A stretch of DNA of 64,000 bases from positions 51,967 to 115,966 of the forward strand of contig CAMDFK010000008.1 in NCBI GenBank assembly GCA_945897465.1, given 5' to 3'. The notes under the pieces were generated by a model. The model saw nothing but the letters and a program-made list of their open reading frames with translations. It was not told where the DNA came from and made no database searches. The DNA is from Limnohabitans sp. Rim8 (GTDB taxonomy: Bacteria; Pseudomonadota; Gammaproteobacteria; Burkholderiales; Burkholderiaceae_C). Made by a program: the position numbers and the translations under genes. Position 1 is the first letter of the stretch; every line of letters begins with the position of its first letter. Shown in pieces: positions 17,042 to 25,859 of the stretch.

Positions 17042-19275
17042 ACACACCTCATCCTCAGCCCCCACCGATTCAAGACCTGAACACCATGAACGACTTTGCT
17101 CACATGCGCCCCTTGAACCGTGCCCGCTGGCCCCACAGCGCTTTGGCCGTGGCCTGCCTGGCGGCGATGGGCTGGCTCGCGCCCGGGGCGCAGGCCCAAA
17201 GCGCGGACAAGCCCGCGGCCAACCCGGGGTCCAACCCGATGGCCAACCCACCTGCCCTCAAAGCCTCGCGCCGCGAACCCGTCACGCTCAATTTTGTCAA
17301 CGCCGAAATCGAGGCCGTGGCCCGCACCCTGGCCACCCTGTCGGGCGCCAACGTGGTGGTCGACCCGCGCGTCAAAGGCACACTATCGCTGTCCAGCAAT
17401 GTACCCGTGCCCCCAGCCCAAGCCCTGCGCTTGTTTGCCGCGCAGCTGCGCACCCAGGGCTTTGCGCTGGTGGAATCGGCTGGGCTCTACACCGTGGTGC
17501 CTGAGGCCGAGGCCAAGCTGCAAAGCAGCGCCGTATCGGCCGGGGCCGTACCCACCGGCACCGGGCAAATCGTCACGCAAATCTTCAAGCTGAACCACGA
17601 AAACGTGAACAACCTGGTGCCAGTGCTGCGCCCCCTGATCAGCCCCAACAACACCATCAACGTCAACCCCGGCACCAACGCGCTGGTCATCACCGACTAC
17701 AGCGACAACCTGCAGCGCCTGGGTCGCATCATCGCGGCGCTGGATGTGTCCAACGCCACGGGCGTGGAGGTGCTGCGCCTGCGTCACGCCATCGCGGGTG
17801 ATTTGGCCCCCATGGTGCAGCGCCTGATCGAGTCGGGCGCAGCCGCTGCCCCGGCGGCCCAAGGCCAAACCGACAACGCCTTCAAGACCACCGTCATCCC
17901 CGAGGTGCGCACCAATTCGCTCATCGTGCGGGCCGCCAACCCGGCGCGGCTGGCCCTGGTGCGCAGCTTGGTGGACCAGCTCGACCAGCCCAGCGCCACT
18001 GGCGCGGGCGCAGCCAGCGGCAACATCCATGTGGTGTACCTGAAAAACGCCGATGCCACCAAACTGGCCACCACTTTGCGTGCCGCCATCGCGGGCGAAA
18101 CACGCAGTGGTGCGGTCAGCACCAGCACAACACCCGGTAACCCGGCTGCTGCAGGAGCCGCCGCTGGCAGCCTCAGCGCCTCGGCCCAGCCGTCGACTGG
18201 CGGCCAGATCCAGGCCGACCCGGCCACCAACGCCCTCATCATCACCGCGCCCGAGCCGCAATACCGCCAGCTGCGCAGCGTGATCGACATGCTCGACCAG
18301 CGCCGCGCTCAGGTGTTTGTTGAAAGCCTGATCGCCGAAGTCAACGCCGACAAGGCCGCCGAGTTTGGCGTGCAGTGGATGAGCGGCACCGGCAACAGCG
18401 GCAGCGCCGTGGGATTGCTCGGCACCAACTTCAACGTGGGCGGCACCAACGTGTTCAACCTGGCCGCGGGCGTGGCGGCAGGCACGCCTACCCTTTCGCC
18501 CGGCTTCAACCTGGCACTGGGCCAGCGGCGCAACGGCGTGCTGGCCTTGGGTGCGCTGGCGCGATTTTTACAAGCCGATGGCGACTCCAACGTGCTGTCG
18601 ACACCCAACTTGCTCACACTGGACAACGAAGAGGCCAAAATCGTGATCGGCCAAAACGTGCCCTTTGTCACGGGCCAGTACACCGCCAACAACAGCAACA
18701 GCGGCGCGGTCAACCCCTTCCAAACCATTGAGCGCAAGGACGTGGGCCTGACACTGCGGGTCAAACCCCAGATCAGCGAAAACGGCACGGTCAAAATGCA
18801 GATCTTCCAAGAGGTCAGCAGCATCGACACACGCAGCTCCTCGTCCTCGGGCTTGATCACCAACAAGCGCTCCATCGAATCGAGCGTGCTGGTGGACGAT
18901 GGTGCCATCGTGGTGCTGGGTGGCCTGCTGCAAGACGACACCACCAACAGCCAGGAAAAAGTGCCGGGCCTGGGCGACATTCCCCTGTTTGGCAACCTGT
19001 TCAAGTCCGAAGCCCGCAGCCGCAAAAAGACCAACCTGATGGTGTTCCTGCGCCCAGTGGTGGTGCGTGACGGCGCGGCAGCCGAAGCCCTGTCGATGGG
19101 CCGCTACGAACAAATGCGCTTGCAGCAACAGGGCTTCCAGCCGCTGCCCACCGGGCAGCTGCCTGTCTCGGGCTCCGCGGTGCTGCCGCCGGTGGACTCG
19201 TCGCCTGTTGTGACGCCCATTGCCCCTTCTGCCGATGCAACCGTGACGCCAGCACCCGCCACTCGCCAGCCCTGA
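17038..19275 (+). CDS. gspD: Type II secretion outer-membrane secretin GspD
   Basis: 745 residues; forms the multimeric outer-membrane channel. A signal peptide ends near PGAQAQS; the start may be 17038 or the internal ATG 17086 (MNDFAHMRP). The N0 domain begins VTLNFVNAEIEAVARTLATLSGANVVVDPRVKG. N1-N3 repeats follow (IFKLNHENVNNLVPVLRPLI, LRLRHAIAGDLAPMVQRL, VYLKNADATKLATTLRAAI). The secretin core contains SNVLSTPNLLTLDNEEAKIVIGQNVPF and VVLGGLLQDDTTNSQEKVPGLGDIPLFGNLF. The C-terminus is Pro/Thr-rich without an obvious S-domain for pilotin binding. Confidence 0.96.
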   Translation: MNTPHPQPPPIQDLNTMNDFAHMRPLNRARWPHSALAVACLAAMGWLAPGAQAQSADKPAANPGSNPMANPPALKASRREPVTLNFVNAEIEAVARTLATLSGANVVVDPRVKGTLSLSSNVPVPPAQALRLFAAQLRTQGFALVESAGLYTVVPEAEAKLQSSAVSAGAVPTGTGQIVTQIFKLNHENVNNLVPVLRPLISPNNTINVNPGTNALVITDYSDNLQRLGRIIAALDVSNATGVEVLRLRHAIAGDLAPMVQRLIESGAAAAPAAQGQTDNAFKTTVIPEVRTNSLIVRAANPARLALVRSLVDQLDQPSATGAGAASGNIHVVYLKNADATKLATTLRAAIAGETRSGAVSTSTTPGNPAAAGAAAGSLSASAQPSTGGQIQADPATNALIITAPEPQYRQLRSVIDMLDQRRAQVFVESLIAEVNADKAAEFGVQWMSGTGNSGSAVGLLGTNFNVGGTNVFNLAAGVAAGTPTLSPGFNLALGQRRNGVLALGALARFLQADGDSNVLSTPNLLTLDNEEAKIVIGQNVPFVTGQYTANNSNSGAVNPFQTIERKDVGLTLRVKPQISENGTVKMQIFQEVSSIDTRSSSSSGLITNKRSIESSVLVDDGAIVVLGGLLQDDTTNSQEKVPGLGDIPLFGNLFKSEARSRKKTNLMVFLRPVVVRDGAAAEALSMGRYEQMRLQQQGFQPLPTGQLPVSGSAVLPPVDSSPVVTPIAPSADATVTPAPATRQP

Positions 19276-19282
19276 GCCCGCC

Positions 19283-20701
19283 ATGCGCCACCCCCTGCCA
19301 TACGCCTTTGCCCGCACCAGCCGCTTGCTGCTGGAGGACGACGGCCAGCGCCTGCGACTGCTCTGGTGCCAGGAGAGCGATCGCCAGGCGATGTCCGAGG
19401 TCACGCGCAAATACGCCGCCCCTGGCCAGACCCATGCGCTGCAGATGCAGCACTGCAGCAGCACCGATCTGGCTCGACGCGTCCACGAGGCCTATTCGGG
19501 TGGCCAGGCCCATGGCGCATCCACCGCGGCAGCCGTGGTCAGCGAGGTCGAGTCCGAAGCCGACCTCTCGCGCATGATGCAGGAGCTGCCCGCCGTGGAA
19601 GACTTGCTCGAAGCCAGCGACGACGCACCCATCATCCGCATGCTCAACGCTTTGCTCACCCAGGCCACACGCGACGGGGCCAGCGACATCCACATCGAGC
19701 CTTACGAACGTCACTCCAGCGTGCGTTTCCGCATAGACGGCACCCTGCGCGAGGTGGTGCAACCGAATCGGGCGCTGCACGCCGCACTGATTTCGCGCCT
19801 GAAAATCATGGCCGAACTCGACATCGCAGAAAAGCGACTCCCGCAAGACGGGCGCATCAGCCTGCGTTTGGGCGCACGCGCTGTCGATGTGCGCGTCTCC
19901 ACCCTGCCCAGTGCGCACGGCGAACGCGCCGTGCTGCGCTTGCTCGACAAAAGCGAAGCCCGCCTGACCCTGGAAGCCGTGGGCATGCAAGGCCAGGTGC
20001 TGCAACAGGTGGACCAACTGATCCACCAACCCCACGGCATTTTGTTGGTCACCGGCCCCACGGGCTCAGGCAAAACCACCAGCCTGTACGCCGCGCTGCA
20101 GCGCTTGGACGCCACGCGCCACAACATCATGACGGTGGAAGACCCCATCGAATACGAGCTGCCTGGCGTGGGCCAGACGCAGGTGAATGCCAAGATCGAC
20201 CTGACGTTTGCCAAAGCCCTGCGGGCCATCCTGCGGCAAGACCCAGACGTGATCATGATCGGCGAGATCCGCGACTATGAGACCGCTCAGATCGCGATTC
20301 AGGCTTCGCTCACGGGCCACCTGGTGCTGGCCACGCTGCACACCAACGACGCGGCCAGCGCCGTGAACCGCCTGATCGACATGGGTGTGGAGCCGTTCTT
20401 GCTCAGCTCCTCGCTCTTGGGCGTGCTGGCCCAGCGCCTGGTACGCAAGCGCTGCACCGCTTGCCACGGCGCGGGTTGTGAGGCCTGCGGCCAAACCGGT
20501 TACGCCGGGCGCACCGGTATTTTTGAGCTGCTGGTGGCCACCGACGAGATCCGTGCCCAGATCCACCACCGAGCGGCCGAAGCCGAGCTGAGCACCACGG
20601 CCTTGGCCCAAGGCATGGTGCTGATGCGTGACGACGGCCAGCGCTTGGTCGATGCGGGCATCACCAGCGCCGAAGAGTTGCTGCGCGTCACACGGGACTG
20701 A
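19283..20701 (+). CDS. gspE: Type II secretion ATPase GspE
   Basis: 472 residues; cytoplasmic hexameric ATPase that powers pseudopilus assembly. Walker A is GPTGSGKTT, the Asp box is MTVEDPIEYELPG, Walker B is RQDPDVIMIGEIRDYETAQIA, and the His box is LATLHTNDAASAVNRL. A compact zinc-binding tetracysteine, CTACHGAGCEAC, lies near the C-terminus with a shorter spacer than in many GspE proteins. GASDIHIEPYE marks the N2 domain. It starts seven bases after gspD. Confidence 0.96.
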   Translation: MRHPLPYAFARTSRLLLEDDGQRLRLLWCQESDRQAMSEVTRKYAAPGQTHALQMQHCSSTDLARRVHEAYSGGQAHGASTAAAVVSEVESEADLSRMMQELPAVEDLLEASDDAPIIRMLNALLTQATRDGASDIHIEPYERHSSVRFRIDGTLREVVQPNRALHAALISRLKIMAELDIAEKRLPQDGRISLRLGARAVDVRVSTLPSAHGERAVLRLLDKSEARLTLEAVGMQGQVLQQVDQLIHQPHGILLVTGPTGSGKTTSLYAALQRLDATRHNIMTVEDPIEYELPGVGQTQVNAKIDLTFAKALRAILRQDPDVIMIGEIRDYETAQIAIQASLTGHLVLATLHTNDAASAVNRLIDMGVEPFLLSSSLLGVLAQRLVRKRCTACHGAGCEACGQTGYAGRTGIFELLVATDEIRAQIHHRAAEAELSTTALAQGMVLMRDDGQRLVDAGITSAEELLRVTRD

Positions 20702-20707
20702 TGCCGC

Positions 20708-21946
20708 ATGCCTGCTTACCGATTCGAAGCCCTGCAAACCGATGGCGCCCTGCGCAAAGGCACACTCGAAGCCGACAGCCTGAAAGCCGCACGCACCCAG
20801 TTGCGTGGGCAACAACTGGTGCCGCTGTTGGTCGAAGCCATCGCCTCGGGCTCGGCCAGCGAAGCGGCCCGCGCCCTGCCTTGGTGGCAGCGCCCCATCG
20901 GTGGCGCACGCGCCTTCAGCACGAGCGAGCGCGCCGTCTGGACACGCCAACTGGCGGGCCTGGTGGGCAGCGGCTTGCCGGTCGAACGCGCCTTGGCCGC
21001 CCTGAGCGAAGAGGCCGACGATGACAAACAACGCCACCTGCTGGCCGCCATCCGCGCCGACATCAACTCGGGCAGCACACTGGGCCGGGCGCTGGCGCAA
21101 TTTCCGCAGGAGTTTCCCGCCATCGACCGCGCAGTGATCGCAGCGGGCGAGCAAAGTGGCCACTTGTCGGATGTGCTCAACCAGCTGGCAAACGACCTGG
21201 AAGACCAGCAGGTCTTGCGGGCCAAGCTGCTGTCGGCCTCGCTGTACCCGGCCATCGTGAGCTTGGTGGCGCTGGCGATTGTGATTTTTTTGGTCACCTC
21301 GGTGGTGCCTCAAGTGGCCGGGGTGTTTGCGGGCACCCAACGGCAACTGCCGGGCCTCACGGTCGCCATGTTGGCCATCAGCGACTTTGTCCGCACCTGG
21401 GGCTGGTTCATGGTGCTGCTGATCGCGGGGGGCGTATTGGCGTTTCGCATGGCCATGCGCCAAGCGGCGCTGCGCCTGCGTTTTGACGCCGCCTGGCTGC
21501 GCCTACCCCTGATCGGTCGCTTGGCGCGGGGCTACAACAGCGCCCGCTTCGCCTCCACACTGGCCATGCTCACAGCAGCGGGTGTGCCCATCCTCAAAGC
21601 CTTGCAAGCGGCGGCGGACACCCTGTCCAACCAGGCCCTGCGGGCCGACGCTTTGGAAGCTCTGGTGCGCGTGCGCGAAGGCGCACCGCTGGGCACGGCG
21701 CTGGCGCAAAACGCCCGCTTTCCGGGTCTGCTGTCCATGTTTGCGCGGCTGGGCGAACAGACCGGCCAACTGCCGGTCATGCTGCAGCGGGCCGCCACGC
21801 AGCTGTCGGGCGAGGTGCAGCGACGCGCCATGGCTTTGGCCACCGTGCTGGAGCCGCTGCTCATCGTGGCCATGGGCGGCATGGTCATGCTGATCGTGCT
21901 GGCCGTGCTGATGCCCATCATGCAACTGAACCAATGGGTCAAATGA
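20708..21946 (+). CDS. gspF: Type II secretion inner-membrane platform protein GspF
   Basis: 412 residues. It begins MPAYRFEALQTDGALRKGTLEADS, diagnostic of GspF, and has two T2SSF domains (FTRQLAGLVGSGLPVERALAAL-like text and FASTLAMLTAAGVPILKALQAA), each followed by membrane helices. The C-terminus GGMVMLIVLAVLMPIMQLNQWVK is typical. Last gene of the gsp run; after it comes a 15-bp tandem repeat (21946-21973), not an obvious terminator. Confidence 0.95.
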   Translation: MPAYRFEALQTDGALRKGTLEADSLKAARTQLRGQQLVPLLVEAIASGSASEAARALPWWQRPIGGARAFSTSERAVWTRQLAGLVGSGLPVERALAALSEEADDDKQRHLLAAIRADINSGSTLGRALAQFPQEFPAIDRAVIAAGEQSGHLSDVLNQLANDLEDQQVLRAKLLSASLYPAIVSLVALAIVIFLVTSVVPQVAGVFAGTQRQLPGLTVAMLAISDFVRTWGWFMVLLIAGGVLAFRMAMRQAALRLRFDAAWLRLPLIGRLARGYNSARFASTLAMLTAAGVPILKALQAAADTLSNQALRADALEALVRVREGAPLGTALAQNARFPGLLSMFARLGEQTGQLPVMLQRAATQLSGEVQRRAMALATVLEPLLIVAMGGMVMLIVLAVLMPIMQLNQWVK

Positions 21947-22003
21947 GCCGCCTAGCCAGGAGCCGCCTAGCCATGCCACTCACATTGTCCAAAGGAGCCC
22001 TCG

Positions 22004-22903
22004 ATGCCCGCATCCCTTGAAGGCCAGTTGGTGGTGGCGATCTCGTCACGCGCCCTGTTCGACTTTGAAGAAGAAAACAAAGTGTTTGAACAGGGCGATG
22101 ACCGGGCCTACATGAAGCTCCAACTCGATCGCCTGGAAGCGCCCGCCAAACCCGGCGTGGCTTTTTCTTTGGTGCGCAAGCTGCTGGCCTTCAACAACGC
22201 CGACGCGCAGCGCGTGGAGGTGGTGATCCTCTCGCGCAACGACCCGGTCTCGGGCATGCGGGTGTTCCGCTCGGCGCAGCACTACGGCCTGCCGATTCAG
22301 CGCGGCAGCTTCACACGCGGGCAGCCGCCGTGGCGTTACCTGCGGCCGCTCAACGCCAACCTGTTTTTGTCGACCCATTTGTCGGACGTGCGGGCCGCGC
22401 TCGATGCCGGTGTGCCTGCCGCACAGGTCTACCCGCATTCGGCGCTGGCTTCCGAGGCCCACCCGCACGAGGTGCGCATCGCGTTTGACGGCGACGCCGT
22501 GCTGTTCTCTGACGAAGCCGAGCGGGTGTTCCAGGCTGAGGGCCTGTCGGCTTTCCAAAAGCACGAGAGCGACAAGGCCGGGCAGCCCCTGCTGGCCGGG
22601 CCTTTCAAACCCGTGTTGCAAGCGCTGCACCAGCTGCAGCAAGCGGGCACGCCTGCCATGCGCATCCGCACCGCACTGGTCACGGCCCGCAGCGCCCCGG
22701 CGCACGAACGCGCCATCCGCACCCTGATGGACTGGAACATCGAGGTGGACGAAGCGATGTTTTTGGGCGGCTTGCCCAAGGGTGAATTTCTGCGTGAATT
22801 CGAGCCGGACTTTTTCTTTGACGACCAGACCGGCCACATCGAGTCGGCGGCGCGGCATGTGCCCTCAGGCCATGTGGCCTCGGGCGTGTCCAACCCGGAT
22901 TGA
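22004..22903 (+). CDS. 5'-nucleotidase (cN-I/NT5C1-like)
   Basis: 299 residues, resembling the bacterial family related to cytosolic 5'-nucleotidase I. Features are LVVAISSRALFDFEEEN at the N-terminus, VILSRNDPVSGMRVFRSAQHYGL, the Asp-rich AFDGDAVLFSDEAERVFQ, and a late EFEPDFFFDDQTGHIESAARHVPSGHV. It should release phosphate from nucleoside monophosphates in the cytoplasm. AAAGGAG precedes ATG 22004. It converges tail-to-tail with the DUF3299 gene; the two stops share the palindrome TGATCA. Confidence 0.88.
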   Translation: MPASLEGQLVVAISSRALFDFEEENKVFEQGDDRAYMKLQLDRLEAPAKPGVAFSLVRKLLAFNNADAQRVEVVILSRNDPVSGMRVFRSAQHYGLPIQRGSFTRGQPPWRYLRPLNANLFLSTHLSDVRAALDAGVPAAQVYPHSALASEAHPHEVRIAFDGDAVLFSDEAERVFQAEGLSAFQKHESDKAGQPLLAGPFKPVLQALHQLQQAGTPAMRIRTALVTARSAPAHERAIRTLMDWNIEVDEAMFLGGLPKGEFLREFEPDFFFDDQTGHIESAARHVPSGHVASGVSNPD

Positions 22904-23530
22904 TCAGCGCTTTTTCTCTTGGTAAGGCGTGACCGCCTTGGCGTCAATCCGGTAACTGGCCACCCCCATGTGCGAGTCGGTTTTGGTGGCACTCAATGGC
23001 CCGTTCACCCAAACCACGTCCATCAGGCGCAGGTTTTTGGCAGGCTTGTCCAGCAGCACATGCACGATCTGGTTGGCCGGAGGCGGCGGCGAATGCACAC
23101 ATGCGCCAAAGTAAGGCACCAGCAGAAATTCTTTGATGCCCGCGGCCAGGTCTTCCAGCGGCACCACATAGCCCGGCAGGCGCACGCTTTCACCCAATAT
23201 CAGCGGGTTGATGGGTGCGTTGTCCCACATCTTGCGCATTTTTTTCAGCGCTTCTTCGGCCTTGGGGTCGTTGTCCTTGAGTCTGTCCAGGTTCAGTGCC
23301 TTGAGGTCTTTGTAGGGGTCCCAACCCGCCGGAATCAGCTGCTCCCAGCCAATGGTCCGTGTCTGGCCGGGCACGCTGGCACCGGGCGGCGGGGCGTCGG
23401 CCGACAAGGCGGGCTGGACCTGGGGTACGGTCTCGCGCACGGTCTCACGCACACTTTGCGCCTGTGCAGCCGAGGCCACCAGCATCGCCATCAGCAGGCA
23501 AGTCTGCCAAGACCTTGTGACTTGTTCCAT
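22904..23530 (-). CDS. DUF3299 exported protein (ZrgD-like)
   Basis: 208 residues with a Sec signal (SWQTCLLMAMLVASAAQAQS). The DUF3299 domain is recognisable by SVRLPGYVVPLEDLAAGIKEFLLVPYFGACVHSPPPPANQIVHV, with a conserved Cys-x-His. It follows an ABC ATPase and permease on the same strand. The same three-part set occurs in the Vibrio cholerae Zrg zinc-uptake locus as I recall it, so a role in metal handling is inferred. ATG 23530 has AGGGA upstream. Confidence 0.8.
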   Translation of the reverse strand: MEQVTRSWQTCLLMAMLVASAAQAQSVRETVRETVPQVQPALSADAPPPGASVPGQTRTIGWEQLIPAGWDPYKDLKALNLDRLKDNDPKAEEALKKMRKMWDNAPINPLILGESVRLPGYVVPLEDLAAGIKEFLLVPYFGACVHSPPPPANQIVHVLLDKPAKNLRLMDVVWVNGPLSATKTDSHMGVASYRIDAKAVTPYQEKKR

Positions 23531-23600
23531 CCCTGAACTCTCTTTCCGGTTGTCTTTTCGATGCATTTTGCAGCAAGTGTTTGGGCCGCCATGCAAGGCT

Positions 23601-24902
23601 TCACACACGCAGCGACAAACCATCGGCCAAGGACAAGCGGTAAGCCCGCCAAGCCGGACCCAAACTCGCCAACAATCCGGCCAGCAAGACCGCGCCTGCC
23701 AAAGCCAGTTGCGTGGGCAAAGGCGCTGCCAGTTGCAAGCGGATGCCCAGCGACTGCTGCAACCACGGCGTGCCCAGCGCCATGCCCGCGTGGGCCAGCA
23801 GCACGCCCATCACCACTCCAGCGCAGGTGACCCAAACCCCTTCGAGCGTGAGCAGGCCCAGCACATGGCGTGGCGCGGCCCCCACCGCGCGCAGCACAGC
23901 CAGTTCGCGGCGGCGCTCGTTCAGGCCCGCCAGCACCACCGCCACGAGCGAGACCACACTCACCAAAGCCACCAAGGCCGAGACGGCCAGCAAAGCGTTT
24001 TCACCCAAGCCCAACACCGACCACAGCTCGTCCAGCGCCACAGCGGGCATCACGCCCATCAGGGCTTCGTCTTCGTCAAAATTCACAAAGCGCTGCACAT
24101 TGAACACCGCGGCTCTACTTTTCAAGCCCACCAAGGCGGCCGTGACTTCTTCGGGCTCCAAATTAAATTTGCGCGCCTGGTCGGCCGGGATCTGCCCACC
24201 CGGCATGGGTGTGCCCGCGACCCAGCCCAAGTGGATGGCTTCGAGGGCCTGAAGGCTCACCTGCACCGAGCGGTCCACCGGGGTGCCTGTGGGCACCAGA
24301 ATGCCGACCACCTTAAAAGGTTTGTCGGCGTGTTCATCGGCCTGATCGGCCTCTCCTTTGTGGTCATGGTCGTGGTCGTGCATGCCGTGGCCCAGCGTGA
24401 TGCTTTGACCCAGGCCATAACCCATCTTGCGTGCCACTTCGGCCCCGATCACGGCCTCATACAAACCATCGAGCGTGTCGGCAAACACCGCGCCTTGCTG
24501 CAAGACCAGCGGCTGTTTGTCGCCATAGGCAAAGTGCTGGAAAAACGCGGGCGTGGTGCCCAGCACCGGAAAGCCCCGGTGCGAATCGCCCAGGCTCAAA
24601 GGCACCACCCAAGACACCGAGCGGTGTTGCGCCAGTTTGTGCACGCTGTCCATGGACATGCTTTGCGGCACGCTGCCGATGTGGAACACCGAAAACAGCA
24701 TCAGCTGCACCGGGCTGCTGCGGGCGCCCACAATCAAATCGACCCCGCTGACCGATTGCGAAAAACTGTGGCGAATGTCGTGGCGCAAACGCTCCAGCGT
24801 CCACAACAAAGCGGTGGCCAGCGCAAGCGACACCACCACCCACACCAAGGTGCTGCGCCGGTTCCAGGCGCTGCTGCGGGCCAGGCTCAGCAGGCTGTTC
24901 AT
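23601..24902 (-). CDS. ABC transporter permease, FtsX/MacB-type, with His-rich loop
   Basis: 433 residues. An N-terminal helix (LVWVVVSLALATALLW), a large periplasmic domain, then three C-terminal helices in an FtsX-like unit including LNERRRELAVLRAVGAAPRHVLGLLTLEGV. The periplasmic domain contains a striking HGMHDHDHDHKGEADQADEH stretch, an obvious metal-binding candidate. The start overlaps the ATPase stop (ATGA). With the DUF3299 protein downstream this fits a Zrg-type module, probably for zinc. Direction of transport cannot be read from sequence. Confidence 0.85.
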   Translation of the reverse strand: MNSLLSLARSSAWNRRSTLVWVVVSLALATALLWTLERLRHDIRHSFSQSVSGVDLIVGARSSPVQLMLFSVFHIGSVPQSMSMDSVHKLAQHRSVSWVVPLSLGDSHRGFPVLGTTPAFFQHFAYGDKQPLVLQQGAVFADTLDGLYEAVIGAEVARKMGYGLGQSITLGHGMHDHDHDHKGEADQADEHADKPFKVVGILVPTGTPVDRSVQVSLQALEAIHLGWVAGTPMPGGQIPADQARKFNLEPEEVTAALVGLKSRAAVFNVQRFVNFDEDEALMGVMPAVALDELWSVLGLGENALLAVSALVALVSVVSLVAVVLAGLNERRRELAVLRAVGAAPRHVLGLLTLEGVWVTCAGVVMGVLLAHAGMALGTPWLQQSLGIRLQLAAPLPTQLALAGAVLLAGLLASLGPAWRAYRLSLADGLSLRV

Positions 24903-25588
24903 GCGCTCACCCCCGCTTGCTGCAAGGCGGGCAAGGACCATTGCACGTCAAAACGCACGGCCTGCTGCTCGTCGTGGCTCACACACACCAAGGTGCTGCC
25001 CGCGTCGCGTGAAGCTTGCAGCAACAAGTCCATGAAGTCCTGGCGCAAAGCGGCGTCGAGCGCCGAAGTGGGCTCGTCGGCCAAGATCAATTCGGGCTGG
25101 CCCATCAGGGCGCGGGCCGCAGCCACACGCTGCTGCTGGCCCACCGACAAGGCGTTGGCGCGGTGGCTCCACATCACTTCGGACAAGCCCATGCGCTTCA
25201 GCCAGTTTTGGGCTGTGGCCTCGGGACCACCCGCGGCCAGGCAGCGCTCACGGCGCAGTTTGGAAAAGCGGCAGGGCAAGGTCACGTTGTCCAGCACACT
25301 CAGGTAGGGCAGCAAATTGAACTGCTGAAACATCACCCCCACATGGTCGGCCCGAAAGGTGTCGCGCTGGCCGGGCTTCAAAGCGGCCCAATCTTGCCCC
25401 AGCAAAGACACTCGCCCTTGATGGGGCGACAAAACTCCCGCCAGCAGGCCCAGCAAAGTGCTCTTGCCGCAACCGCTGGGGCCATGCAAGAAAACGGTTT
25501 GACCAGGCTCAATGCACAAAGGCCCCAGCACCAGCGTATCAGGCCCGCTTGGGCTCCAGGCAAAACGCAATGGCTCGATGTCGATCAC
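24899..25588 (-). CDS. ABC transporter ATP-binding protein (LolD/MacB-type)
   Basis: 229 residues. Walker A GPSGCGKST, Q-loop VMFQQFNLLPYLSVLDNV, signature LSVGQQQRVAAARALM, Walker B LILADEPTSALD and the switch His in VCVSHDEQ. The open frame extends upstream through a repeat element, which is not coding. GTG 25588 with AAGGGA six bases upstream is the most likely start. It is the first gene of the ATPase-permease-DUF3299 operon. Confidence 0.88.
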   Translation of the reverse strand: MIDIEPLRFAWSPSGPDTLVLGPLCIEPGQTVFLHGPSGCGKSTLLGLLAGVLSPHQGRVSLLGQDWAALKPGQRDTFRADHVGVMFQQFNLLPYLSVLDNVTLPCRFSKLRRERCLAAGGPEATAQNWLKRMGLSEVMWSHRANALSVGQQQRVAAARALMGQPELILADEPTSALDAALRQDFMDLLLQASRDAGSTLVCVSHDEQQAVRFDVQWSLPALQQAGVSA

Positions 25589-25676
25589 GAAAATTCCCTT
25601 TGAATGTATTGACCAACTGCTTTGTCGAACGCATGAAGGCAAGCACCTGAAAACGCCAAGCGACACAGCAGACCGT

Positions 25677-25784
25677 GGATCGCTTCGTCCCTCGCGATGA
25701 CAAAAAATCTCCCCCGTCATTGCTAGCGAAGCGTGGCCATCCATGCCTGCTAAACCCTTGGGTCGCTTCGTCCCTCGCAATGAC
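25677..25784. repeat. Cluster of short interspersed inverted-repeat elements (copies B)
   Basis: Contains one complete element, GTCATTGCTAGCGAAGC to GCAATGAC (25716-25784), plus a partial end unit GGATCGCTTCGTCCCTCGCGATGAC (25678-25702). Same family as copy A at 122-182. It lies in the leader region of the ABC ATPase gene and could affect its mRNA. Confidence 0.65.
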
Positions 25785-25859
25785 AAAAATCCCCTTTCAC
25801 AGCCAAGAAGTCAACACGGATTTGTCATATAAAGTGGTCAATATACCCGTCAAAACCAT

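Noticed and set aside
25589-25786. N-terminal extension of the ABC ATPase reading through the repeat element
   Set aside because: The text (RGTKRPKGLAGMDGHASLAMT) is the typical read-through of the interspersed repeat; GTG 25588 has a ribosome-binding site.
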